Counted from the first letter of the stretch, positions 23,646 to 32,865 are shown. The stretch: DNA of 64,000 bases from Ilyomonas limi (GCF_005233845.1 NZ_SZQL01000002.1:310001-374000); one strand, 5' to 3'. Translations and numbers: made by a program. Notes: generated by a model from the sequence alone, not told the origin.

Positions 23646-25811
23646 TTACTGTACGTCCACCAATTCATGGTCTTCCGAAGCAAATTTTTCTATAGCTTCT
23701 TCATTAATGTTGACGGTATATCTCGGACGTATCATTTTGTACATATTAAAAGCGAAAACAAGGTGCGAAGTCCACATCAGCGTACCACCGATAGCGCGCC
23801 ATAACCAGTAAGGAGCCATGAAAGAAACGCCGTCAATAAATGGTTTCCCGTCCATCCACATCATACCTTTCAAAGTGCCGCCAACCATCAGCGGAATACT
23901 GTAAAACAGCAGCCCGATAAATGCCATCCAGAAGTGAATACCTACTGTTATTTGTGGCGGCTCCTGCCGGGTAATGCGTGGTATGATAGCATAAATACCA
24001 GCCCAAAGAAAAAAGGCAATAATGCCATACATGGTTAAGTGAGAGTGCGCAACTGTAAAGTCGGTAAAATGCCAGGCAAGGTTGGTAAACCGAAATGCTT
24101 CTGCAGTTCCCTGCAGCGAGCCGGTAAAGTAGAAGATGATACCAATGATAAAGAAAGGCAACGTATAACTGCCCGACACTTTATGCCATGAGCCTTTAAA
24201 GGTCATAATGAAATTGGTAGTGCCCGAAACCACCGGGATAACCATACCCACACTGCCTATAATGGCAACCGTTTGCAACGACCATGGAATGGCGCTGAAT
24301 ACAAAGTGGTGCGTACCGATAAGTGTATAAAAAAATATTTGGGACCAGAATGCAAGAATACCGAGGCTGTAAGAATAGATGGGTTTGTTTAATTGTTGCG
24401 GCAGATAATAATACACCAAACCCAGTGTAAACAACATAAACCACATGCCCACACCCTGGTGCATGTAGTAGCCCTGCGTAATAGTTTCGCCCAAACCATT
24501 TTGCCAGAAAGGTAAATACGCTACAAGGGAGATAGTAATGGCAAACATCACAGCAGCTATAATGTACCAGTTGGATACGTATATCTCCCGCGTCTTACGG
24601 CGAGCTACTGTTTTAAGAAAATTGGCTAAAGTGATTGCCAGCCCTATGCCAAACAACAACTGAATAGGCCAGATATACTCACGGTATTCACCGCCGCCAT
24701 TATTAATGCCAGCCATTAAAGCAATGCTTCCAAACAGTACCGCAGCATTAATGAGCAATAAAGTGTACCAGCCCCATTTGATGCTATGAATTTGTACGTT
24801 GCCAACACGCGGTACTACATAATACCCAAGGCCTAACATGCCTAACGAAGACCAGCCCCAAAACACTGCATTGGTATGCACCGGCCTGAGCCTGCCAAAG
24901 CTCAACCAGCTTAAGTGGTCGGCATCGGGCGCTACAAACTTAATACCTATGTATTCGCCAACAGAAGTACCAAACACCAGCCATACGGTAGCTGTAATTA
25001 AAAACCAGATAACCAGTTTCGACAGTTGAGGATCTACCTCCGGGCGCTTAAGCGCTTTTCTTTTCTCTGCGATAAAACGGATATTAGCATGTTCGTTTAC
25101 ATTCGTAATAATGCCTCTGTCGTCTTTTACAGGTAATGAACCGGATAGCTCGTTATGGCTCAGTTTGTAATCAAGCGCTGCCTTTCGCTTTCTTAAAGCA
25201 TCGGTTATTTCTTCTTCCGGCAGTGACTTTAAGTATTCGGTTAGCCGAGCTACTTCTGCAAGGTTCTGACTGCGGCGGTAACGTTTTGTCATATTTACCA
25301 CCTTTACAATCATGAGTATGATACCTACAAGAATGGGAGTAAGAATTAAAATAAGCGTTATAATAATGCCACCTTCGCTAAATAAAGAAACAGGTTGTTT
25401 GGCAGATGTTTGTGCAAACAAACCTGTATTGTACAATGATGCTACAACAATCATAGATAACACCAGCACCAGCCTGTTACCCGAAGATTTTGGCTTAGTT
25501 GTCTCTTTATATTTTAAATAGGTTTCAATCTGTTCGATGTTGAAGGAATTAAGGTATCGCTCTACATTTCCGGTACTTTCTCTATCCTTATCCTTTCTTG
25601 TCAATCGCATCATTTCATTTGTTTTAATAAACAGGTAGATTGCAGCTACCAGCACTATCAATACCAGCAAACCAAGCAATATCAGTTCACCTGTACCCGC
25701 ATGAGCAGACGGAGATGCAGTATTTTTTGCCTGGGCAAAAACTGAAAAAGGAAGTAATAAACATACAATAACCCGTAGCCACTGCACCTTGAAATGCTTA
25801 TTTGTACTCAT
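23646..25811 (-). CDS. ccoN: cbb3-type cytochrome c oxidase catalytic subunit with long N-terminal extension
   Basis: A 721-residue haem-copper oxidase subunit I. The CcoN core begins near residue 260; FGRLRPVHTNAVFWG carries the low-spin haem His, GTHHFVFSAIPW the CuB histidines, and FTVAHSHLTMYG further haem ligands. About 12 membrane helices follow. The first ~250 residues are an extra module with two similar halves, each a hydrophobic segment ending in FAQ (near residues 27 and 134), then a second helix and a charged segment. Terminal oxidases of this class work at low oxygen. It starts 35 bp after the rrf2 stop, in the same operon. Confidence 0.92.
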   Translation of the reverse strand: MSTNKHFKVQWLRVIVCLLLPFSVFAQAKNTASPSAHAGTGELILLGLLVLIVLVAAIYLFIKTNEMMRLTRKDKDRESTGNVERYLNSFNIEQIETYLKYKETTKPKSSGNRLVLVLSMIVVASLYNTGLFAQTSAKQPVSLFSEGGIIITLILILTPILVGIILMIVKVVNMTKRYRRSQNLAEVARLTEYLKSLPEEEITDALRKRKAALDYKLSHNELSGSLPVKDDRGIITNVNEHANIRFIAEKRKALKRPEVDPQLSKLVIWFLITATVWLVFGTSVGEYIGIKFVAPDADHLSWLSFGRLRPVHTNAVFWGWSSLGMLGLGYYVVPRVGNVQIHSIKWGWYTLLLINAAVLFGSIALMAGINNGGGEYREYIWPIQLLFGIGLAITLANFLKTVARRKTREIYVSNWYIIAAVMFAITISLVAYLPFWQNGLGETITQGYYMHQGVGMWFMLFTLGLVYYYLPQQLNKPIYSYSLGILAFWSQIFFYTLIGTHHFVFSAIPWSLQTVAIIGSVGMVIPVVSGTTNFIMTFKGSWHKVSGSYTLPFFIIGIIFYFTGSLQGTAEAFRFTNLAWHFTDFTVAHSHLTMYGIIAFFLWAGIYAIIPRITRQEPPQITVGIHFWMAFIGLLFYSIPLMVGGTLKGMMWMDGKPFIDGVSFMAPYWLWRAIGGTLMWTSHLVFAFNMYKMIRPRYTVNINEEAIEKFASEDHELVDVQ

Positions 25812-25846
25812 AAAAGGAATGATTAAAAAACTTTTTGTAAAAACTA

Positions 25847-26278
25847 TTACTGTTTCAGAAAGGCCAGTCTGCTTTCAAGCTGTTCCTGCAGTTCGTCCAC
25901 CTTTGCATTTTTCAACATGTCATAAATATCCTGACGTACTATTTTAAACTGGTGATGCAATGGGCATGGCTTATTTTCCGAGCAGGAATCAAGACCTAAT
26001 GCACAACCGTAAAAAAGTTTATCCCCATCAATAACCTTTACTATTTCTAATAAAGTGCATTTTTGCGAATTGGCATCAAGATAAAAGCCGCCGGTTGGAC
26101 CTTTTGAGGATTGCAGCAATCCGTTTCTGCATAGATCCTGAAGAATTTTGGCAATAAAATGTTCAGGTGCACTAATCTCTTTTGCAATTTCCTTTATGCC
26201 CGTTTTACACTGCTGCTTCGATTTCTGCGCTATAAAAATCATAGCTCTTATAGCATATTCACAGGTTTTTGAGAACAT
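25847..26278 (-). CDS. Rrf2 family iron-sulphur transcriptional regulator
   Basis: A 143-residue Rrf2-type winged-helix regulator. The DNA-binding domain (about 1-80) has IKEIAKEISAPEHFIAKILQ and the GPTGGFYL wing. Three cysteines, Cys92, Cys99 and Cys105 in CALGLDSCSENKPC, match the cluster ligands of IscR/NsrR-like proteins, so it likely binds a [2Fe-2S] or [4Fe-4S] cluster that senses oxygen or NO. It is the first gene of an operon with ccoN and ccoO, and a perfect 52-bp palindrome lies 28 bp upstream over its promoter, so direct autoregulation is likely. Confidence 0.92.
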   Translation of the reverse strand: MFSKTCEYAIRAMIFIAQKSKQQCKTGIKEIAKEISAPEHFIAKILQDLCRNGLLQSSKGPTGGFYLDANSQKCTLLEIVKVIDGDKLFYGCALGLDSCSENKPCPLHHQFKIVRQDIYDMLKNAKVDELQEQLESRLAFLKQ

Positions 26279-26299
26279 CCAACAATTAAAATTTTAAGG

Positions 26300-26307
26300 C
26301 AAAGGTA
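26300..26307 (-). promoter_or_regulatory. Sigma-ABfr type promoter of rrf2-ccoN-ccoO (-7 element)
   Basis: On the minus strand TACCTTTG (26307-26300) matches the Bacteroidota -7 consensus TAnnTTTG, about 22 bp before the rrf2 start. A TTTA 20 bases upstream is a weak -33 match (consensus TTTG). Both elements overlap the 52-bp palindrome. Confidence 0.6.
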
Positions 26308-26357
26308 CATGTTTAAATAATAAAGGATAAATTTATCCTTTATTATTTAAACATGTA
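26306..26357. promoter_or_regulatory. Perfect 52-bp palindrome, candidate Rrf2 operator
   Basis: Bases 26306-26331 and 26332-26357 are exact reverse complements with no spacer. The central 20 bases are AAAGGATAAATTTATCCTTT, a dyad of the size Rrf2 proteins bind. The ends read TACATGTTTAAA. It covers the -33 and touches the -7 element of the rrf2 promoter, an ideal place for repression. Confidence 0.75.
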
Positions 26358-26465
26358 ATAAAAGGCGATGCATACCTGCTAAAGACAAACTTACAAGTCG
26401 ATTGATAGGAAGGACTTTATGCAGACATCTGCAATCTTGGCCATAAATTTGTAATTATCAATCAA

Positions 26466-26473
26466 TACTTTTG
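26466..26473 (+). promoter_or_regulatory. Possible -7 element for the OmpA-like gene
   Basis: TACTTTTG matches TAnnTTTG, 17 bp before the start codon. No TTTG at the standard 19-21 base spacing was found, so only the -7 half is supported. Confidence 0.4.
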
Positions 26474-26489
26474 ACTAAAATAATATAAT

Positions 26490-27365
26490 ATGATGAAAAC
26501 CAACTTTCGCTTGCTTTTTAGTGCTGCGGTAATTTTACTTGCCACAAGCTGTGTAAGCAACAAAAAATTTCAATCATTGCAGGCAGATTACAACACCTTG
26601 CAAGGCAGAAGCAATGCGCTTTTTAAAGAAAATCAGGATTGCCAAAGCAACCTGGGCGCTGCCAATGTTAAAATTGCGGGATTGCAGGATCAGTTGCAGG
26701 CAGAACGTGCGCATGTTCAATCGCTGCAGTCTGCATTAGACAAGTGTTTAACTTCTACCAGCCAGGGCAATGTAAATATCTCCAAACTGGTAGATGAGAT
26801 CAATGCCTCTAATAAGTATATCCAGGAATTGATTGCCTCTAAGAACAAGAGCGACTCTTTGAACATGGTATTGACCAACAATCTAACCCGTTCATTAAGC
26901 CGCGAAGAGATGCAGGACGTAGATGTGCAGGTACTTAAAGGCGTAGTGTATATTTCACTTTCCGACAATATGCTGTACAAATCCGGCAGCTACGAAATAT
27001 CGGATAAAGCAAACGAAACATTATCAAAGATTGCCAAGATTATTAAAGACTACAAAGATTTTGAAGTGCTGATTGAAGGCAACACCGATAATGTGCCCAT
27101 TTCAAAACCTAACATCCGCAACAACTGGGATTTAAGTACACTGAGAGCATCTTCGGTAGTACAGGCGTTGCAAAATAACTTTGGCGTAGATCCTAAGCGT
27201 CTTACTGCAGGTGGCAGAGGCGAATACAATCCTGTTGCCAGCAACGATACAGAAGCCGGCAGAATGCAAAACAGGCGTACCCAAATCATCATTACGCCAA
27301 AGCTTGACCAGTTTATGGAACTCATCAATCAAGCACCGGCATCCGATTCTACCGGTACGAAGTAA
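26490..27365 (+). CDS. OmpA family lipoprotein
   Basis: A 291-residue protein. The signal ends in a lipobox (LLATSC, Cys21). A coiled-coil region (about 30-130) with a SLQADYNTLQGRSNALFKEN-type heptad pattern follows. The C-terminal OmpA/peptidoglycan-binding domain (about 145-275) has VLIEGNTDNVPIS, NWDLSTLRASSVVQAL and NRRTQIIITPK, the conserved Asp/Arg pair for diaminopimelate binding. It should tie the outer membrane to peptidoglycan. It is monocistronic and ends before a strong terminator at 27502. Confidence 0.9.
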   Translation: MMKTNFRLLFSAAVILLATSCVSNKKFQSLQADYNTLQGRSNALFKENQDCQSNLGAANVKIAGLQDQLQAERAHVQSLQSALDKCLTSTSQGNVNISKLVDEINASNKYIQELIASKNKSDSLNMVLTNNLTRSLSREEMQDVDVQVLKGVVYISLSDNMLYKSGSYEISDKANETLSKIAKIIKDYKDFEVLIEGNTDNVPISKPNIRNNWDLSTLRASSVVQALQNNFGVDPKRLTAGGRGEYNPVASNDTEAGRMQNRRTQIIITPKLDQFMELINQAPASDSTGTK

Positions 27366-27373
27366 GTAGGGGG

Positions 27374-27429
27374 GAGCTATGAGCTGTAAGCATTAAGCTG
27401 TGAGCCCTGAGCTACGAGCTTTGAGCAAA
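27374..27429. repeat. Degenerate heptanucleotide repeat, eight units
   Basis: Eight consecutive 7-bp units of the form GAGCTNT (GAGCTAT, GAGCTGT, AAGCATT, AAGCTGT, GAGCCCT, GAGCTAC, GAGCTTT, GAGCAAA), starting 8 bp after the OmpA-like gene. The same period is seen at 1151, 34798 and 43282. Confidence 0.75.
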
Positions 27430-27501
27430 ATACATCGCGTGTATATTATTGAAAAAGTTATAAGCATTATCCAATACACTTTCGCAGCACATGCTAAAAC
27501 T

Positions 27502-27536
27502 AAAGTAGCAATAAGCTTTTGGCTTATTGCTACTTT
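27502..27536 (+). terminator. Rho-independent terminator after the OmpA-like gene
   Basis: Perfect 15-bp arms, AAAGTAGCAATAAGC (27502-27516) and its complement (27522-27536), with a 5-base loop and a following T-run. Confidence 0.85.
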
Positions 27537-27656
27537 TTTATTGTATCATCAATACATCAAAATGGTATAATTATTATCGTTGATTTATTTAGCAGCACAA
27601 ACTTATAAGCTCTACATTACTCTATATTCTCCCAGCCAAAACAATAATTAAACAAT

Positions 27657-27873
27657 AAAAATCCATCTTAGGCTAAGTGGTGCGAATGCACAGACGGATA
27701 CGCGGAGCGATCATGCCGTCCTTGAACCCACGAAGTGGCTCATTGAGTCCATTGAAAATATTTACTATCCGAAATAACTAAGCGAGGCGTTCTCATGAAT
27801 ACCATTGAAAAAGCATCAATATATTCATAACTTTTTGGTTACTTTTTGCATCAAGGCAAAAAGTGACAAACAA
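27657..27873. repeat. Dispersed intergenic repeat, copy B
   Basis: Diverged copy of the element at 15094-15328. It ends in a perfect 9-bp hairpin, ACTTTTTGC (27841-27849) and GCAAAAAGT (27856-27864). It lies between two convergent genes and has no coding potential. Confidence 0.75.
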
Positions 27874-27971
27874 GCATTGCAATGCTACAATCATCCTCTC
27901 CTTTAACCTACAAAGCAGCTAATAAAAATCACTACCAACAGCTAAGCTCATCCATTTCATTAAAAAATAAA

Positions 27972-29198
27972 TTACGACTCTCCCAACACAAACTCCCCAT
28001 CTTTATAAATCACTTTTTCACTACCATCACTCAGCGTAGCCGTTACTGTTCTGTTGCTGGTGCTGATAATATCCGTATGCACTTTAGGACAGGAATTATA
28101 ACCCATCTCAGCCCATTGCGCTTCTGTTATGGTTGCCATATCACCCGTAAAAGTATCTTTATAGGCATTGCCCAATGCAATATGTGTATTACCAAATGCA
28201 CCACCCATGTTTTCATCGTAAAGCGTAGTAGCCATAAAATGGGTAATGCGGGAATGGCGCTTATCAGTTAGCGAAAATTCGCCCACTTTATCAGCATTTT
28301 CCTGCGCAACCATCTCTTTGAGGGCATCTTCATTCTCCGTAGCAGAGGAAGCTACTACCACACCATTCTCGAAGCGCAGCGATACACCGGAGATACGTTT
28401 GCCGGAATAATACAACGGCTGGTTGAAACGAATAAAGCCATTGGTGCCCCGCCAATCAGGAGAGGTAAAGATTTCAAAAGAAGGAATGTTTTTTCCGCCA
28501 CCGCTCAGCCATTTCCGGTTTTTCCCTATTTGCACATACAGGTCCACATCTTCGCCGTTTATGTGCAGCTTTTCAATGGCTAATGCATCCAGTTTGTCCT
28601 TGATGTCTTCAATCTCCTGCTGTACCTGCTTCCATTTAGCCACAGGGTCGTCTTCTCTCAGGTAGCACGCTTCAATAATCTGCTCCCAGTATTGCTCCAA
28701 GGTAAGTCCGGCTTCCTCTGCCATAGATGGCGTGCCATAGAGACACAAGCTCCATGATAGTTTTCCTGCCTGCTCTTTTTGTTCCCGCATTTGCATGTAA
28801 GGCGCTCTGGCACTGTTCATCATGCTGATTTTGGAAGAAGGTAATCCTTCAAAAACATGTATGTCCGGCTCTGCTATAATAAAGAGGATATGATCTGTTG
28901 CATCTACAATGCCCTGCCAGTAAGGCTTTGCAAAAAAGCTGATCTGCTCATCACTGCCGTTTTCCAACAGAAAGCGTGCAAGGCTGTTCTCCCTGATATT
29001 ATTAGGCTGATAGTGTGTAAGGAGGTTGCCACCTGCTGCATAAACCGCTTTGGCAATAGCCATAAACAAGTCTTTACTGCATTCCTGCCCCACAAGAAAC
29101 ACCGTGTCGCCTTTGTTAATTCCTTCTCCATTATTCAATGCATATCTTACCATTACCTGTGCATATTTTTTTAGCAGATTGTCATCCAGCTTTATCAT
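27972..29198 (-). CDS. M29 family aminopeptidase
   Basis: A 408-residue metallopeptidase of family M29 (AmpS/PepS-like). Expected metal-ligand segments are present in order: GGKNIPSFEIFTSPDW (Glu, about 238-253), the second Glu in a VGEFSLTDKRHSRI region, YDENMGGAFGNTHIALGNAY (His, about 330-349) and VHTDII (His-x-Asp, about 376). The enzyme removes N-terminal residues from peptides in the cytoplasm; no signal is present. It is convergent with the OmpA-like gene and seems to stand alone. Confidence 0.92.
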   Translation of the reverse strand: MIKLDDNLLKKYAQVMVRYALNNGEGINKGDTVFLVGQECSKDLFMAIAKAVYAAGGNLLTHYQPNNIRENSLARFLLENGSDEQISFFAKPYWQGIVDATDHILFIIAEPDIHVFEGLPSSKISMMNSARAPYMQMREQKEQAGKLSWSLCLYGTPSMAEEAGLTLEQYWEQIIEACYLREDDPVAKWKQVQQEIEDIKDKLDALAIEKLHINGEDVDLYVQIGKNRKWLSGGGKNIPSFEIFTSPDWRGTNGFIRFNQPLYYSGKRISGVSLRFENGVVVASSATENEDALKEMVAQENADKVGEFSLTDKRHSRITHFMATTLYDENMGGAFGNTHIALGNAYKDTFTGDMATITEAQWAEMGYNSCPKVHTDIISTSNRTVTATLSDGSEKVIYKDGEFVLGES

Positions 29199-29354
29199 TA
29201 GTATTTATTTTTTGATGAGAACGAAATTAGGAAGGATTGGAGAAAGGGAAAAGGAATAGCGGTGAAGGTTACTTTTCTTCGTTAAATACTCCTGAATAAT
29301 TTACCCGTTTACACCCATAAACAGGCAATTTATAGTCCTCCTGTTTGAAGGCAG

Positions 29355-32300
29355 TTACGGATACACTTTCTCTTTCTGATAAATGGATTGTATGTCTGCT
29401 ACAGATAATGGCGCAATATAAATTTTTACATCCCGCATTTGCCCGGTAAATGTTCTGTCAAGCGGAAATTCTTCATTGCTGCCGATAGTCCATTTTGCTG
29501 CTACATCCAGGTTAATTTCTTCTTCGAGTGGTGTGATACCTTGTAGCTTTCCATCAATATACACACGCAAATCGGCGCTGTTACATACACCTGCTATCTG
29601 GTGCCAGCGCCCCTGCCAGTCTTCAGGTAGTTGCACGGTGCAATCACCTCTGCCCCAGCCTCCGGCAAAGAACGTGAGACTTTTACCATTCACCAATTGC
29701 AGTACATGATTGTCGCCTTTGGCTATAAGCTCCACCAACGGCTTGTTGGTACCCGCATCGTAGATCCATGCTATCATCGTTAAGGCTGTTCCATTGCTGT
29801 CGAGGCTTGCTGTATGCGGCAATTCAATATAATTTCCAAATGCAGCTTTGTGTCCATTATTTTCAAAGCCCGATACATCTGTTACCATTTCTTTACCCAT
29901 TATTTCTCCGGGTATATCCAAAACAATAGCACTGTCGGCAGTACTATACACCTTACCCTTTGCAACTGCATCTTTTATGGTTAATTGATATCCTCCGTCT
30001 TCTCTTGCTATTGCATGATGATTGATTACAACTGAATCACCGGCGTGTAACATCACTGTATCATATCGCAGCAACTTATCGTTTAGCTTCACTGGTATAA
30101 CAAACTGATGAGCTTCTCCATCCATATTTTTTACAGTATAGCGGTAATACATTTTACTACCTTTTTTCGTAAGTGGAGAAACCTGCACGTTTGATATAAA
30201 TGAGTTATCAATTGTTTGGTGTTCAGGTTTGGTAACCTGTATAAATAGCGGGGATAAGTCTGCCAACTGCAATTTGTTATTGCCATAAGCATACAAGCGG
30301 CATAGTATCGAATCCCTTTTATTTTCCTGTTTCTCAACAAAGCAATTTTTCTGTAAGAAGGTGGAATCATTTATACGCAACTTTACAATAGCCGTACCTG
30401 CTGCTCCTGTATTATTGATGGTGAATGTTATCCAGAAAGGCTCATTTGGTTTTACGCTTTTTTGTGAAAGGGAAATAGCTGATAAATAGGTTTGCATATC
30501 ACTATCCTGCTCGCCCGGTATAGCACCTTTTCGTTGCATTTTATCAGCTACGCTATCCATTGTAAAAGTTAATTCACCGCCTTTCAAGATAGTTGCATGT
30601 GTAAGCCATGTATCGTTGTAGGCTTTACCGTTCAGATGAATGCTCTTTACATAAAAGTTATCCGGTGAAATGTTATTTGCATGTATATCCAGATGCTTAC
30701 CATTTGGCAATATCACTTCTACGTCCTTAAACAAAGGTGCTCCCAGGGCATACACCGGATTGCCGGGGCAAACAGGATACAATCCCAAAGCACTCCACAC
30801 AAACCAACTGGATGTTGCACCCAAATCGTCATTGCCTGGTAAACCGCCCGGCGTTGCAGCAAAACGCTGTTCAATAGCATGTACCCATTGCTGCGTTTTG
30901 TAAGGATAAGCCGTACTGTTGAACAAATAAGGTACATGAAACATCGTTTCGTTATCAAACACCAGCCTGTTATTCTCAAACGCTTTATCTATCATTTGAA
31001 TAAAGTTGTCATCACCGCCAAGCAGGTTAATCAGGTCACGCTGATAGTGTGGTATAAAGAGGGTATAAACCCATTGATCACCTTCTTTATAACCAGCATT
31101 GGCAGTTCCATGATACAGCGCATCTCCCTTGCGTGGCAAGAGGCTAAGCTCGTCTGCATTAAATAAATAACGATAGTTGCGGCTTCTGTTTGTAAGTATT
31201 GCATACAAGCTATCATCGTGCATTATTGCTTTTGCATATTGTGCCAACGCCCAGTCATCATACGTATATTCAACAGTTCTTGTTACCGATTCTGTATGCG
31301 GATAGGGAATAAAGCCTTGCTGGTACAAAGACATATCCGGTTGCAGGTAAGGACCATCCACAATACTCTTTTTCATTGCCCTATACAACAATACACTATC
31401 CACCGGTCTGATACCTTTTAAATAACTATCCACCAGAATGGGAATGCTGTGGTTGCCGGTCATGGATTCAATGGGAAGATACCCTTTCTGCTTATAAATA
31501 TCAAGCATTGACAAGATCATGTCTGATTGCCTGTCGGGGTACAATAACGACAACAGGGGATGCAGCGAACGGAAGGTATCCCAGGGAGAAAAGCCGCCAT
31601 ATGCATGCTTTCCTTTTGCAGTATGTATCTGCCCGTCGGCACCTCTGTATTTACCATTCACATCAGAGGTGATCCATGGCAGTAAAAGCGAATGATATAG
31701 GGCAGTGTAGAAGATCTCTTTATTTTCTTTTGAAGTATCAGTGATACGAATAACAGATAATAGTTTGTTCCATGATTGCCCTGTATTTTCCTTTACTTCA
31801 TTAAATGATTTATCGGCAAGCTCCGCATCTATATTTTGTTGCGAACTTTCAATGCTTATAGCAGAAGCACTAAGCTGAATGGTGATGATGGTATTGCCTA
31901 TGGCAGCAGGAGAAAAATGTAGAATATAACCATCTGCCACCTTTTGCGTATCGCTAATAGCTTTATCAAAATGCAGGAGTGTATTAAATCTTCTTCCTGT
32001 TACATTATTGGGGGAAAGTATGGACATATCCCCAGCATCGCCAACCCAAATAGCTGGCATTACATGCGGCGGAAAAGTAATTTTAAACAGTCCTGCATGT
32101 GTGGTAGTGGTTGCTTCTATTTTTGTTTTATCATCTTCCAATGTTACGCTGTAATAACCCGGTTCAGCATACTCATTCGTATGTAAAACTGGGCGCTTAT
32201 AATCGCTGTCGTATTTACCGGCAACGGGCATAATATGCAATCTTCCGCCAGAGCCGCCGGGGAAGCCGCTACGATGTTGCAAACAGCTAAAGAAGCGGAT

Positions 32301-32555
32301 ACTGCTGTCTTTATAATCATAGCCGCTGTTGCGGGTCTCGGGTGTTAATTGAATATATCCCCACGGTGCTACTGCGCCCGGATAAGTGCCGCCTTCATTA
32401 CCCCATCTTGTATAAACATCACTTTTTGCAGTGCCGATAAAAGGATTTACATAATGCAATACTTCTTCCTGCTGCGCAAATAACAAGCGAGGCATTATGC
32501 AAGCTGATACGAAGAGTAAATAGTTTATAATATTGACAGGAAAATAAGACTTCAT
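29355..32555 (-). CDS. GH92 alpha-mannosidase with C-terminal LamG-like domain
   Basis: A 1066-residue exported glycoside hydrolase. A signal peptide (about 1-28) is followed by the GH92 N-terminal beta domain (VNPFIGTAKSDVYTRWGNEG) and the (alpha/alpha)6 catalytic domain with GGFSPWDTFRSLHPLL, ESMTGNHSIPILVDSYLKGI and GNDDLGATSSWFVWSALGLY. GH92 enzymes are calcium-dependent exo-alpha-mannosidases. Residues about 690-870 form extra beta domains, and 880-1060 look like a LamG/concanavalin A-type carbohydrate-binding module. It is about 300 bp beyond the phosphatase fusion gene, at the end of PUL 1. Confidence 0.92.
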   Translation of the reverse strand: MKSYFPVNIINYLLFVSACIMPRLLFAQQEEVLHYVNPFIGTAKSDVYTRWGNEGGTYPGAVAPWGYIQLTPETRNSGYDYKDSSIRFFSCLQHRSGFPGGSGGRLHIMPVAGKYDSDYKRPVLHTNEYAEPGYYSVTLEDDKTKIEATTTTHAGLFKITFPPHVMPAIWVGDAGDMSILSPNNVTGRRFNTLLHFDKAISDTQKVADGYILHFSPAAIGNTIITIQLSASAISIESSQQNIDAELADKSFNEVKENTGQSWNKLLSVIRITDTSKENKEIFYTALYHSLLLPWITSDVNGKYRGADGQIHTAKGKHAYGGFSPWDTFRSLHPLLSLLYPDRQSDMILSMLDIYKQKGYLPIESMTGNHSIPILVDSYLKGIRPVDSVLLYRAMKKSIVDGPYLQPDMSLYQQGFIPYPHTESVTRTVEYTYDDWALAQYAKAIMHDDSLYAILTNRSRNYRYLFNADELSLLPRKGDALYHGTANAGYKEGDQWVYTLFIPHYQRDLINLLGGDDNFIQMIDKAFENNRLVFDNETMFHVPYLFNSTAYPYKTQQWVHAIEQRFAATPGGLPGNDDLGATSSWFVWSALGLYPVCPGNPVYALGAPLFKDVEVILPNGKHLDIHANNISPDNFYVKSIHLNGKAYNDTWLTHATILKGGELTFTMDSVADKMQRKGAIPGEQDSDMQTYLSAISLSQKSVKPNEPFWITFTINNTGAAGTAIVKLRINDSTFLQKNCFVEKQENKRDSILCRLYAYGNNKLQLADLSPLFIQVTKPEHQTIDNSFISNVQVSPLTKKGSKMYYRYTVKNMDGEAHQFVIPVKLNDKLLRYDTVMLHAGDSVVINHHAIAREDGGYQLTIKDAVAKGKVYSTADSAIVLDIPGEIMGKEMVTDVSGFENNGHKAAFGNYIELPHTASLDSNGTALTMIAWIYDAGTNKPLVELIAKGDNHVLQLVNGKSLTFFAGGWGRGDCTVQLPEDWQGRWHQIAGVCNSADLRVYIDGKLQGITPLEEEINLDVAAKWTIGSNEEFPLDRTFTGQMRDVKIYIAPLSVADIQSIYQKEKVYP

Positions 32556-32657
32556 TTTAATAAAAGTGAATACTAAAATTTGACATAAATACTTCTTTTC
32601 TTATTAAAAAATTGTATGCTGAGGAAGTGTATTGTATGGCTCTATTAACTGCTGCAA

Positions 32658-32786
32658 TATAACCCAGGGCTTCAGCCTTGGGATTACAATAGAAAAGGAT
32701 AACGGGCTTTGGCCAAAGCACCCACTTGGGCTAAAGCCCGTAAACGCTCACCTCCGTTCTACCCAAGGCTGAAGTCTTGGGTTATA
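32658..32786. repeat. Nested double-hairpin repeat element
   Basis: Outer arms 32658-32682 and 32762-32786 are inverted repeats (23 of 25 paired) built on CTTCAGCCTTGGG. Inner arms ACGGGCTTT (32702-32710) and AAAGCCCGT (32733-32741) pair perfectly and extend with mismatches. A related half-element is at about 62910. The remainder of this 310-bp gap shows nothing. Confidence 0.75.
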
Positions 32787-32865
32787 AACAATAACATACT
32801 CCTAAATACACAACAAAAGACGTAAGCAATCATCCAACACAACATTAAAAGTGTACAGCCATTTA

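Noticed and set aside
26306-26357. The 52-bp palindrome as a terminator or insertion sequence end
   Set aside because: It lies upstream of two divergent genes, over a recognisable promoter, and has no T-tract or neighbouring transposase.
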